This document shows positions 1 through 7,466 of a stretch of 38,384 nt of DNA, piece by piece (the stretch's first letter is position 1; each line of letters starts with the position of its first letter). The position numbers were made by a program, and so were the translations under genes. The DNA is taken from NCBI RefSeq assembly GCF_000006405.1, contig NW_003214825.1, positions 187,261 to 225,644 on the forward strand, read 5' to 3'. Source of the DNA: Perkinsus marinus ATCC 50983. Taxonomy: Eukaryota > Perkinsozoa > Perkinsida > Perkinsidae. The notes below the pieces were generated by a model that ran no database searches, was not told where the DNA came from, and saw only the letters and a program-made list of their open reading frames with translations.

Positions 1-124
1 GTTTCACGACTACCCGTTTTACGTGAAGTGGCGTCTTAAAACTCGTCGTGAAAAACGCGATATTCGCGGTGATATGCAGTAGTCGTGAAATATGTTTTTC
101 ATATCACTAGGGTGGTGAAACTCC
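1..124 (+). mobile_element. MITE-like palindromic element, copy A
   Basis: This is the longest-conserved form of the element. It contains CGTTTTACGTGAAGTGGCG, CGATATTCGCGGTGATATGC and CATATCACTAGGG and ends GAAACTCC. The left terminal inverted repeat (GGAGTTTC in full copies) is cut by the window edge. It lies in intron 2 of the SDR gene, antisense to it. There is no coding capacity. Confidence 0.85.
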
Positions 125-260
125 CATGTAACAATAACTATGTGTTGTGATGAGAGTACCCGTTTGGGAGTGTGATGATAGCGACAACTTGTTCACTATA
201 ATTTATCCGACAAAATAACACACATTTGCATCGATCAAATTCACACGTAGTGTACCGTAC

Positions 261-787
261 CTTTCACGCGCTCTCCAAACTCCGGCTTCAACTCGGCGAG
301 AGCTGCGTCCACTGAGGCTTGTTTTCTTGAGGATATCTACATTGCATTTTTGTGGAAAAATGGTTTTCAACGATGGGAAAATTATGGAGAAATTATTGTT
401 GGTTTCTGTACACTTCTACCCTATAATTTGTATATAAACTCTTCTGAGCTCAGCTGAGGAAAGCAAACATATATAAATATTTCACAAAATGTCTGTGCAC
501 TTCTACCCAAATTCCTAAACTGAGGTGGAAAAAGTAAACATATATTCCTCCTCTAAAACCAGTTTTGTGATATGTAATCGCTTTCCTCAGCTGAGCTTTG
601 CACTGGAGAATTTCCCAAAATTTCCTCAGAATTTCATACAGGCACCAACACATGTTGGTGAGCTTACGATAACTCTGCCTCCTTCTTGCAACATTCTGGA
701 AGCGATAGCCTTCCCAATTCCAGCAGTGGAGGCGGTTACTACGCAAAGACGGCCTTCGTAGCGGCTAAGGAGAGGACGAGGGGACAT
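261..787 (-). CDS. Short-chain dehydrogenase/reductase, 5' exons (partial)
   Basis: Two exons on the minus strand give the N-terminus of a classical SDR oxidoreductase. Exon 1 (787 down to 668, 40 codons from an ATG at 785-787) encodes VVTASTAGIGKAIASRMLQ, the TGxxxGIG-type nucleotide-binding turn of the first beta-alpha unit; the intron starts GTAAGC. Exon 2 (336 down to 261) begins after TGTAG and encodes SSRKQASVDAALAELKPEF, the second strand and helix. SSRKQ after the second strand resembles NADP-dependent DHRS4-like enzymes. Phases fit (0, then one leftover base before GTACGG). The catalytic Ser-Tyr-Lys part lies beyond the left edge; intron 2 holds a MITE copy (1-124). An extra 5' exon starting at the ATG at 958-960 is possible, since CAG precedes base 800. 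Family call is firm; substrate is unknown. Confidence 0.82.
360..480 (+). repeat. Dispersed repeat family 2 (CTCAGCTGAGGAAAGC core), copy 1
   Basis: An AT-rich stretch carries 'GTTGGTTTCTGTACACTTC' and later the palindromic core CTCAGCTGAGGAAAGC followed by AACATATATA. The same order of motifs recurs at 1695-1800, 2720-2835, 8345-8480 and 19413-19548, and inverted at 560-660 and 10765-10975. It lies in intron 1 of the SDR gene. Confidence 0.65.
560..660 (-). repeat. Dispersed repeat family 2, inverted copy
   Basis: The reverse complement of the family core (CGCTTTCCTCAGCTGAGC, about 581-598) is followed by the AT-rich TTTCCCAAAATTTCCTCAG part. Together with the forward copy at 360-480 it forms an inverted pair filling SDR intron 1 (337-667). 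Confidence 0.6.
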
Positions 788-803
788 TGCAGGTTCACCA
801 CCT

Positions 804-870
804 GACGACTACTGCATATCACCGCGAATATCGCGTTTTTCACGACGAGTTTCACGACGCCACTTCACGT
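804..870 (-). mobile_element. MITE-like element, copy B (internal fragment)
   Basis: This is an inverted fragment with only the middle of the element (GCATATCACCGCGAATATCG through CCACTTCACGT); both terminal repeats are missing. It lies just upstream of the SDR start codon. On the minus strand its end reads GTAGTCGT and runs directly into CAG|GTGG, so it could supply the 3' end of a 5' intron. Confidence 0.75.
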
Positions 871-1009
871 GATAAAAACGCAACATCGGCGCTCTCGGAA
901 ATGTACACGACTACGCGAAAAAATCGCACGCAAGTAAACAGCCGCCTCCTCCTCTTCCATCGTCTTCTATGGTTGATGTGAGAGAACGATCCTAAGAGGA
1001 GTAAGGAAA

Positions 1010-1195
1010 GATACCACTTTACGCACAGCGAAGATTCTAAAGGATGAAAAGATACCACTTTACGCACAGCAAAGATTTTGGAGAAGATACGTTTTTACGC
1101 ACAGCGAAGATTCTAAAGGATGAAAAGATACCAGTTTACGCACAGCGAAGATTCTAGAAGATGAAAAGATACCAGTTTACGCACAGGGAAGATTC
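1010..1195. repeat. Tandem repeat, ~41-bp unit, five copies
   Basis: The motif TTTACGCACAGCGAAGATTC recurs with ACGCACAGC at 1021, 1062, 1097, 1138 and 1179 (spacings 41, 35, 41, 41). Units read roughly AAAGATACCACTTTACGCAC plus AGCGAAGATTCTAAAGGATG. It lies between the SDR 5' end and the stop codon of the small membrane-protein gene, so it is probably 3' flanking or 3' UTR DNA of the latter. Confidence 0.85.
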
Positions 1196-1202
1196 TCACT
1201 AC

Positions 1203-1839
1203 TTAGTTATAGGGGTTGGTCTCGTAGTGAGGATCTGTGAGCTTCGAATATGTGGAATAAAAAGGGTCGTGGATGAAGTTCTTATCAACGGGGAAAAATA
1301 CCAAATCTGAGGAGGAAAAATTTTTTACAGGAAAATTTTTTTTCCGAAAAACTTACCGGTGATGTAAACTGAGAAGAAAAAGATGAGGACTGTCAGCCAC
1401 TGAAGCACCGGTCCGTTGTTAGACCAGGCGCCGCAGGTGAAGACTATCAGTGCGATCATCAATAGCACCTCCGCAGCTGAAAATGGAAGAGAAAGGATGA
1501 TGTGAAAATATATATAGTGGAGTTTCACCACCCTAGTGATATGAAAAACATATTTCACGACTACTGCATATCACCGCGAATATCGCGTTTTTCACGACGA
1601 GTTTTACGCCGCCACTTCACGTTAACGGGTGAAACTCCAGTGATTTACTGATAGTAAATTACTATATATAGTGAACCTTATATATACCCTATATAATGAA
1701 AATTTTCGAGGAATTTCTGGAGTTTTTTCTGTTGGTTTTTGTACACTTCTAGGACTCAGCTGAGGAGGAAGGCGAATATATATATTCCGCTTCCAATACG
1801 CGTACACGAGAGCTTACTTCGACGTGAGGCTGTTGACAT
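1203..1839 (-). CDS. Small two-helix membrane protein (81 aa, three exons)
   Basis: The exons are 1839-1818 (MSTASRR plus one base, donor GTAAGC), 1476-1357 (acceptor TTTTCAG, donor GTAAGT) and 1306-1203 (acceptor CCTCAG, stop TAA at 1205-1203). Phases match exactly at both junctions (1+2 and 1+2), giving an 81-residue product. Exon 2 encodes two hydrophobic segments, AEVLLMIALIVFTCGAW and VLQWLTVLIFFFSVYI, joined by a short SNNGP turn. Exon 3 encodes a polar tail (LVFFPVDKNFIHDPFYSTYS then KLTDPHYETNPYN). The layout is a hairpin membrane protein with both ends on the same side. No family is recognised. Intron 1 (1477-1817) carries MITE copy C and a family 2 repeat; intron 2 is 50 nt. The perfect phase match and two good transmembrane helices make the gene credible; function is unknown. 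Confidence 0.72.
1519..1638 (-). mobile_element. MITE-like element, copy C (complete, 120 bp)
   Basis: This copy has both terminal inverted repeats, GGAGTTTC at 1519 and GAAACTCC ending at 1638. It is flanked on both sides by AGT, a possible 3-bp target duplication. Inner motifs are GATATGAAAAACATATTTC and CACCGCGAATATCGCG. It lies inside intron 1 of the small membrane-protein gene, in the same orientation as that gene. Confidence 0.88.
1695..1800 (+). repeat. Dispersed repeat family 2, copy
   Basis: It contains GAAAATTTTCGAGGAATTTC, CTGTTGGTTTTTGTACACTTC and GGACTCAGCTGAGG followed by ATATATATATTCC. It abuts the MITE in the same intron. Confidence 0.65.
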
Positions 1840-2576
1840 ACTGGGAATGTTAATAATGCAGTTTAACACTAAAACGATGCAATATTTGAATTCTTAACCA
1901 AAGAGAAAGAAAGTTCAATGTTGCCTCTTTGCCGTAGCCTTCGCATAGTGGCGTGGAGGAGATGCAAGATTTACAAGACTTTGTAAGGTTGAATAAAATC
2001 GATTAGTTGGGCGCGCGCTTTTTACAAAATGGAATAGTAGCGTAACTCAACTAGCGCTTGCCTTCGTGCAGATTGCATGAATTCGACGGTTTTGGATTCA
2101 TTCTACTGACACTACTTTAAGCAACTATCCGACCTGAGTATCATGTCTGCCCGTTGATGGATGCTATATTCTCCCCTTCAGTTCTCTTTTCCCTCTATCT
2201 TTTCTATCTCTACCTGCTCTGATCTGCCCTTTGCTCTGGGCATATCTCTGTGGCTTGTCTCTGATCGTATTGATTCTTCATCCTCTGCTTCCTGGTTGAA
2301 GATTACATCAGCGAAACCTCTGCTCTACTCAACTACACCTCATCATCCGTATCTCCTGGTGTGTTGCGTCTTAAAAAGGTTCAGCAGTGCCCTATAGTCC
2401 TGCTATTATTGTCGGAATTCTGCGCGCGCCCAAGTGATCGATTCTTGCGGTCGCCGGCTCGATCGATCACATCTCGGGTTCTTGACCGGGAGTATTCCTA
2501 TTATTTTAGGCCAATAACCATGGATCAAAACCTATCGTCCGAGACAACGTGAAATGGCTGAAAAAAGCCCGAAAAG
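1840..2576. other. Region without a resolved gene
   Basis: 1840-2160 is the upstream flank of the small membrane-protein gene, and no exon was found there. 2161-2400 is a CT-rich stretch on the plus strand; read on the minus strand, an open block of about 28 codons (QEAEDEESIRSETSHRDMPR) lies between CAACCAG and CAG|GTAGAG at about 2306-2222. It could be an exon or low-complexity DNA. The remainder shows no clear signal. Confidence 0.4.
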
Positions 2577-2630
2577 CCTTAAAAACACGTGTTTTTTCCA
2601 TTCTTTCCATATTTTTCCATTTTTTCCTCT

Positions 2631-2657
2631 AGCAAGCTTTCCGACGGAAAGCTTGCT
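2631..2657. repeat. Perfect 12-bp hairpin inside a polypyrimidine/polypurine foldback
   Basis: AGCAAGCTTTCC, a three-base loop GAC, then GGAAAGCTTGCT. The left flank (2597-2630) is pyrimidine-rich (TTTCCATTTTTTCCTC) and the right flank (2658-2676) is purine-rich, so the fold can extend. It lies between the last resolved exon of the LisH-CTLH gene and the membrane-protein gene. Confidence 0.8.
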
Positions 2658-2719
2658 TCGTGGAAAGAGTGGAAAGATTCATTCTTTCCATTTTCAGCCA
2701 CCCTGTTTTGTACAATTTT

Positions 2720-2835
2720 TCCGTGAATTTTCATAAATTTTCGTAAAATTGTAAAATTTTCACCATTAGTGTAACGAGGAAACTCACGAACTGAGTTGCC
2801 GAAAGCAAATATATATTCCCAACCTGCTATAACTG
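2720..2835 (+). repeat. Dispersed repeat family 2, diverged copy
   Basis: AT-rich AATTTTCATAAATTTTCGT is followed by CGAGGAAACTC, ACTGAGTTGCCGAAAGC and AAATATATATTCCC, the same motif order as the other copies but more diverged. Confidence 0.5.
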
Positions 2836-2976
2836 GTTTCTGCACGATCACTGAACGACTCCGTGAGAAGAAAAAATTAAAACAAAAATCTGAAAAATTT
2901 TCATACTTTGCCGATTACATAATATTTTGATATCTATTATTTCAATTTTTTCCCGAAAAATTTCCGATTTTATTAC

Positions 2977-5254
2977 CAACTATATCGCCATCTTTTACGA
3001 TCTTCTCGAGGTATTCAACAGCTAGTTCAAATCGTCGCGGATCAGAATCTTCCAAAATTCGCGTCATTTCATAAAAATGCAAAATGGGTAACAACCCCAT
3101 CTGGAATGATTCTTGTTTATCGACCTAAATACACTCTAATCAAAAGCAGCTTTAAAAGATAGCCTCTCCCCAGGATTTGATAACAATGGGGAAAATGATG
3201 TTGCTAATGTGATGACATTTACATGGGAAATTGTGTTCCTGACCATATGAGAAATTCAAAACGATTGAGTGCTCCCGGAAAAATTGGAGTTTCATGACGC
3301 GTGAAGTGACGTAAAACTCGGTGAAAAACGCGATATTCGCGGTGATATGCAATAGTCGTGAAATATAATTTTCACTAGTGTTTTTCATATCACTAGGGTC
3401 AAGAAACTCCAATATATGTTCAAACTCAGAAGTACTCGACATGTCCATCAACGGACCTCTTCTGAATCTTCTTTTGAGGGCAGCTTTTGCATCTTATCTA
3501 TTCTGTTTCTGCATGCCTTATACCACTCAATAGCCGGAGTAACATTGCCGTTTTTCAGGGCTTCCTTAATGCTCCTTATTTTCTCATCAATGACAATATC
3601 AGGTTCGAAATCGCCACTTTCAAGAGCTGGGAAATGATCCATAGAACCTACCGAAGAGTCATTGTGTCTAAATTTCCCTACTTTTCCAGGAAATATGTGA
3701 AATTCCCGGGAAAAATTGCGAAAATTGCTTGGTAAAATCATCTACAAACCCGACCAAGGAACCACGATGACTGAATTTGTATATTTTTCCAGAAAACATA
3801 TAAAATTTCCGGAAAAAAAACGAAAATTTGAGCATTTTCTATCATACATTTACCAATAAAATCAAGCAATTTTCACAAGCAATTTTTTCATTTTCATTTT
3901 GAAAATAATATTTTCCCGCAATTTTTCAGCATTCAAGCGTTACGCGCCCGAAAACTCGGAAAAATTTAGAGTGTGAAAATTAATATACCAAAACTTCCGA
4001 AACCTCATTTCATTGTGGATTGTAGCTAGCACGATGCAAGTTCTTCTGATGAGAATTCTACAAGTCTCGCCCATAATGCGACGAGTACCGTTTTTCCCCG
4101 AGGTAAAAATTCCCTCGATGCGAATTTTTTTCTCACGATGTTCTCATAGAACGGGCAGAAATTGCAGCAGTAATGAGCGTATTGGTGACAATGAGAAAAT
4201 TTTGAAAAAATTTCGAATATTTCTCTCCCGATTTATGTATGACACTTCGGAATTCGATGAGAAAACCAAAAATGTACTCCAACACTGCGAAGAAATTCTC
4301 AACAGTTTTCTTTTTTTCTTCCCCACAAGAACGCTCCTAAAATTATCAAATAATTTTCCGATGCTCACCCGTCTTCGAGTTTTCCACAACTCGTCTCAAG
4401 GTGTGTGCAAATCCGTTCCGAGCGAGCCATTCCACCAACAGGAAGGTATCGCTGCCTTCCCACTCGGCGAGTTCCTCATCAGCAACCTCGTCTGCTGATG
4501 CTAAGTCGTCTATTGCCGTTACGCGATGCTTGATATTGTCAACTAATTTCGCCTGAAAATTACCATCATGGCTGTTATGACTCAAATTACCAATTTTTTC
4601 TGCATATTCAATGACCCCATTATTACTAATTCTCAACATGAAGAGTCCATCAAGAAGAACTTTTCCTACTTTCACCGCGGCGAGTGGGAAATAAAAATTC
4701 AAAATTTTTCTGCCGAATTCGGAACTCTAGAGGAAGTCGAAAGATCAATTCCATCGTGTGAAAACCTTGAGAAACTTACTTGTTCACGTTTCTTCTCGTA
4801 CAGTCGTTTCTCAACGATATCTAATTTCTTCAGCAATTTCTCGACAGTTTCTGCCGAGTTTCCAGCCGAACCAACCTAACGTAGAAGACGGATTTACCAT
4901 TGAAAAAAGGTATGAATTCTCTTCGACACGAAACGGGAAATTCCAATGTTGACAATCGAGCGTTATGAAAGTCAGAATCGCTTCCCACAAGGAAAAAATA
5001 ATTCGAAGAATTTCGGGTGATTCTACCAATTTTGGTGTCACTGAAAGTCTGCGAATAATCGTGTCAGTCTCGACAGATTACGAAAGTCCATCGACGAGAG
5101 AATTCTAGTGTGGTAGTGAAATAGTAGTGAAAAAATATTCAATCGAAGTGATACTCACCTTGCCGCTAGCAATGAAGTTATGAATCAACAGCAGTTCCCG
5201 CTCGATATCTTTGCGGTCTCTTCGAAAATCAGCCGATAAGACCTCCAATGGCAA
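2977..5254 (-). CDS. LisH-CTLH protein, MAEA/Fyv10 (GID9)-like E3 ligase subunit; ends unresolved
   Basis: Five minus-strand exons join in phase: 5254-5159 (LPLEVLSADFRRDRKDIERE.., N-terminal helix as in MAEA), 4875-4780 (ETVEKLLKKLDIVEKRLYEK.., coiled coil), 4552-4369 (DTFLLVEWLARNGFAHTLRR, LisH motif), 3677-3457 (IDEKIRSIKEALKNGNVTPA then IEWYKACRNRIDKM, start of CTLH) and 3100-2977 (EMTRILEDSDPRRFELAVEY, rest of CTLH). Order and spacing follow MAEA/Fyv10, a core subunit of the CTLH/GID ubiquitin ligase, which in yeast degrades gluconeogenic enzymes. Donors are GTGAGT, GTAAGT, GTGAGC and GTAATA, with GTCCGT weak for exon 3677-3457. The start codon (an ATG at 5369 fits poorly in phase) and the C-terminal CRA and RING-like parts were not found. 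The intron 3101-3456 contains MITE copy D and a family 3 repeat. Family call is good; subunit assignment against the paralogue RMD5/GID2 is less certain. Confidence 0.75.
3160..3256 (+). repeat. Dispersed repeat family 3, copy 1
   Basis: It contains CTCCCCAGGATTTGATAACA, ATGGGGAAAATGATGTTGCT and GACATTTACATGGGAAATTG. The same motifs occur at 8570-8665 (nearly identical) and, shortened, at 12190-12262. It lies in an intron of the LisH-CTLH gene. Confidence 0.75.
3286..3410 (+). mobile_element. MITE-like element, copy D (complete, 125 bp)
   Basis: Terminal repeats are GGAGTTTC (3286-3293) and GAAACTCC (3403-3410), with the longer right half TTTTCACTAGTGTTTTTCAT plus ATCACTAGGGTCAAG. Flanks are AATT and AATA, so no clean target duplication. 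It lies in the 356-nt intron between CTLH exons, antisense to the gene. Confidence 0.88.
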
Positions 5255-5687
5255 CTAAAAGCACTCTTGAGGGTGAAATACTTAACGAGTGATGATATAC
5301 TCGCAAGAAAGATCCTCCACATGTGAGTTTCCTCCGTTTACCAGTATCGTTATCGCCGTCAGCGCTCATGTGGATGTAAAAAATTCAAAACTGCCTTCTC
5401 TGGAGAATTTTTCTTTTGGCCGACCAGAAAAGTCCTCGTATTCCGTTGGTCTCTCGAGCACTACGATGGAATTCTTTTTGCCCGCATTTTCGATGCAAAT
5501 CCACCCCATTCGAGACTGTTACCATCTCATTCATAAGAATGGAAATTGATAACAAGACACGAGCAAGTGCACTGATGAAACTGCTGATATGCAAACCTGC
5601 GGAGTTCTACTCGTTCCGAAGATCAGAAAGTCAGTTATGCTCGTGGAGGCTGAGGCGTATCTTGAGTGGCATATACCTCTGGCATAG
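5255..5687. other. Upstream flank of the LisH-CTLH gene
   Basis: This stretch should hold the missing first exon and promoter of the minus-strand gene. Two candidate starts are visible: ATG at 5369 (nine codons before GTAAAC, wrong phase) and ATG at about 5534 (MNEM before GTAACA, correct phase). Neither could be preferred. Confidence 0.35.
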
Positions 5688-6310
5688 CTGCCCCATCCCT
5701 AATAGCCTATTCCTAATAAGGCATCTCGAGGTGATTCCGAGTACGGCTCTTTGTACATCTTGGGGGTGGCATAGGTGCCCCATCCCTAATAGCCTATTAC
5801 TAATAAGGCATCTCGAGGTAATTCCGAGTACGGCTCTTTGTACATCTTGGGGATGGCATAGGTGCCCCATCCCTATTAGCCTATTCCTAATAAGACATCT
5901 CGAGGTGATTCCGAGTACGGCTCCCTGTACATCTTGGGGGTGGCATAGGTGCCCCATCCCTAATAGCCTATTCCTAATAAGGCATCTCGAGGTAATTCCG
6001 AGTACGGCTCTTTGTACATCTTGGGGGTGGCATAGGTGCCCCATCCCTAATAACCTATTCCTAATAAGGCATCTCGAGGTGATTCCGAGTACGGCTCCCT
6101 GTACATCTTGGGGGCTGGCATAGCTGCCCCATCCCTAATAGCCTATTCCTAATAAGGCATCTCAAGGTGATGCCGAGTACGGCTCCCTGTACATCTTGGG
6201 GGTGGCATAGGTGCCCCAATCCCTAATAGCCTATTCCTAATAAGGCATCTCGAGGTGATGCCGAGTACGGCTCTCTCTGCATCTTGGGGGTGGCATAGGT
6301 GCCCCATCCC
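5688..6310. repeat. Minisatellite, 87-bp unit, about eight copies
   Basis: CCCCATCCCT recurs at 5691, 5778, 5865, 5952, 6039, 6127, 6214 (as CCCCAATCCCT) and 6302, a period of 87 bp with two single-base steps to 88. Each unit carries TAATAGCCTATTCCTAATAA, GGCATCTCGAGGTGATTCCG and CTTTGTACATCTTGGGGGTG. Because 87 is a multiple of three, long open frames exist on both strands through the array. They are a by-product of the period rather than evidence of a gene. Confidence 0.93.
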
Positions 6311-7466
6311 TCTCCCCCATTATGGCACACAATAACTGTGCGCGTGCGTGCAGAGCTGAGAACCGTACTACGGCCGATGATAACCAAAATCGACCTGTTG
6401 CCGTAAATAGTGACAGAGTAGTCCAAATTTAGTGACAAAGCTTGACAGGACTCCTGAAGTATTGGTCGCTTGTAATAAATGGTCTTAGTGTTGAGCGGCT
6501 CTAATGAGTCATTAATGATCAATTCACATACGATATGTGCGGTCGGAGACATTATTTGGGACTTCTATCGGGAGGCTCACGAGATCACCACGTGGTAGAG
6601 AGGCTTCTGATGATGAATGTTCACAATCCACAAACCGTGGATTCATCCCCCGTAAGATATCCCATGCCCTACGGAGGGCCGGTCACACCTGCGTATTTTG
6701 TGAGGAAGTGGAGCGCGCTCGCCCAGGGGAACGCATGGGTCGTTCGGCTAAGCGGGTGCTCATCCGGCGTCGTGCAATTCGAGTTATCGTTCATACAAAT
6801 GAGTGAAGGAATGAGTTTCTCGCTGATTCAATAATAACAAGTAATAATCATCTGATGATGGTGGAGCTGGGCGTGCGCGCACACTGCCGTTCCATTCGAA
6901 GGTGATCAGTGACCATTGCTTCAGCGCCTCTGTAGCTGACACTAATAGGGGGACGAGATCGACCCGAGTATTAAGATACATCCGCCTTTTTTTGAATAGC
7001 ATTCCCAAAAGGTCGAAAAACATACACCGCCTGATTCGAACCCTGTGGCTCTGGCGTGACGGCGTCACGCTCCCCCATTCACGTGACCTTCCACAACATA
7101 CTTTAGTCCCCTTTTTGTCTCGGCCTCCACATGGACTCCTCTGATCATAGAAGGCTTGATGATGAGGAAGAACTCTTGCGTCACTTCAGTTGTAGTAGTC
7201 TTTGGTGAATCTTGCGCACACGGAAGATTCTCTTTTTAGTGACAACTTCTGGCCAGTCCCCAGCCAGTATTGGTGAGGCCGATGTAGGAGGCGCTGCGTT
7301 CGCTCATGCTTGTCCACCTTCCCTCTTAGACCCTACCCACAGGCTCGCGTTCCCTTGGGAGTGCTAGTACGACCGAGGGAGGCGAGTCGAGAATGTCGTG
7401 TCCGAAAGCGCCCAACGCTGAACACCAAGCGATGCTAGAAACCGTAAACGACGTGATGTTACCTCA
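6311..7466. other. Region with unresolved coding signal upstream of the zinc-finger gene
   Basis: An ATG at 6535 opens a 99-codon frame, and an overlapping frame over the same bases is also open to 6806 (ending IRRRAIRVIVHTNE), so coding status is unclear; CCCCC|GTAAGA near 6651 is a good donor. 7132-7466 shows exon-like open blocks with fitting phases (MMRKNSCVTSVVVF, then TTSGQSPASIGEAD, then TLPTGSRSLGSASTTEGGES after CTCTTAG), which could be extra 5' exons of the next gene or a separate short gene. None is certain. Confidence 0.35.

Noticed and set aside
3152-3451. 99-codon minus-strand frame across MITE copy D
   Set aside because: Most of it is the translated MITE and family 3 repeat. 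The CTLH exons on both sides join better by splicing it out.
5416-6123. Long open frame of about 235 codons through the minisatellite (and 137 codons on the other strand)
   Set aside because: Both follow from an 87-bp repeat period divisible by three; the protein is only the translated repeat, and there is no start or domain outside it.
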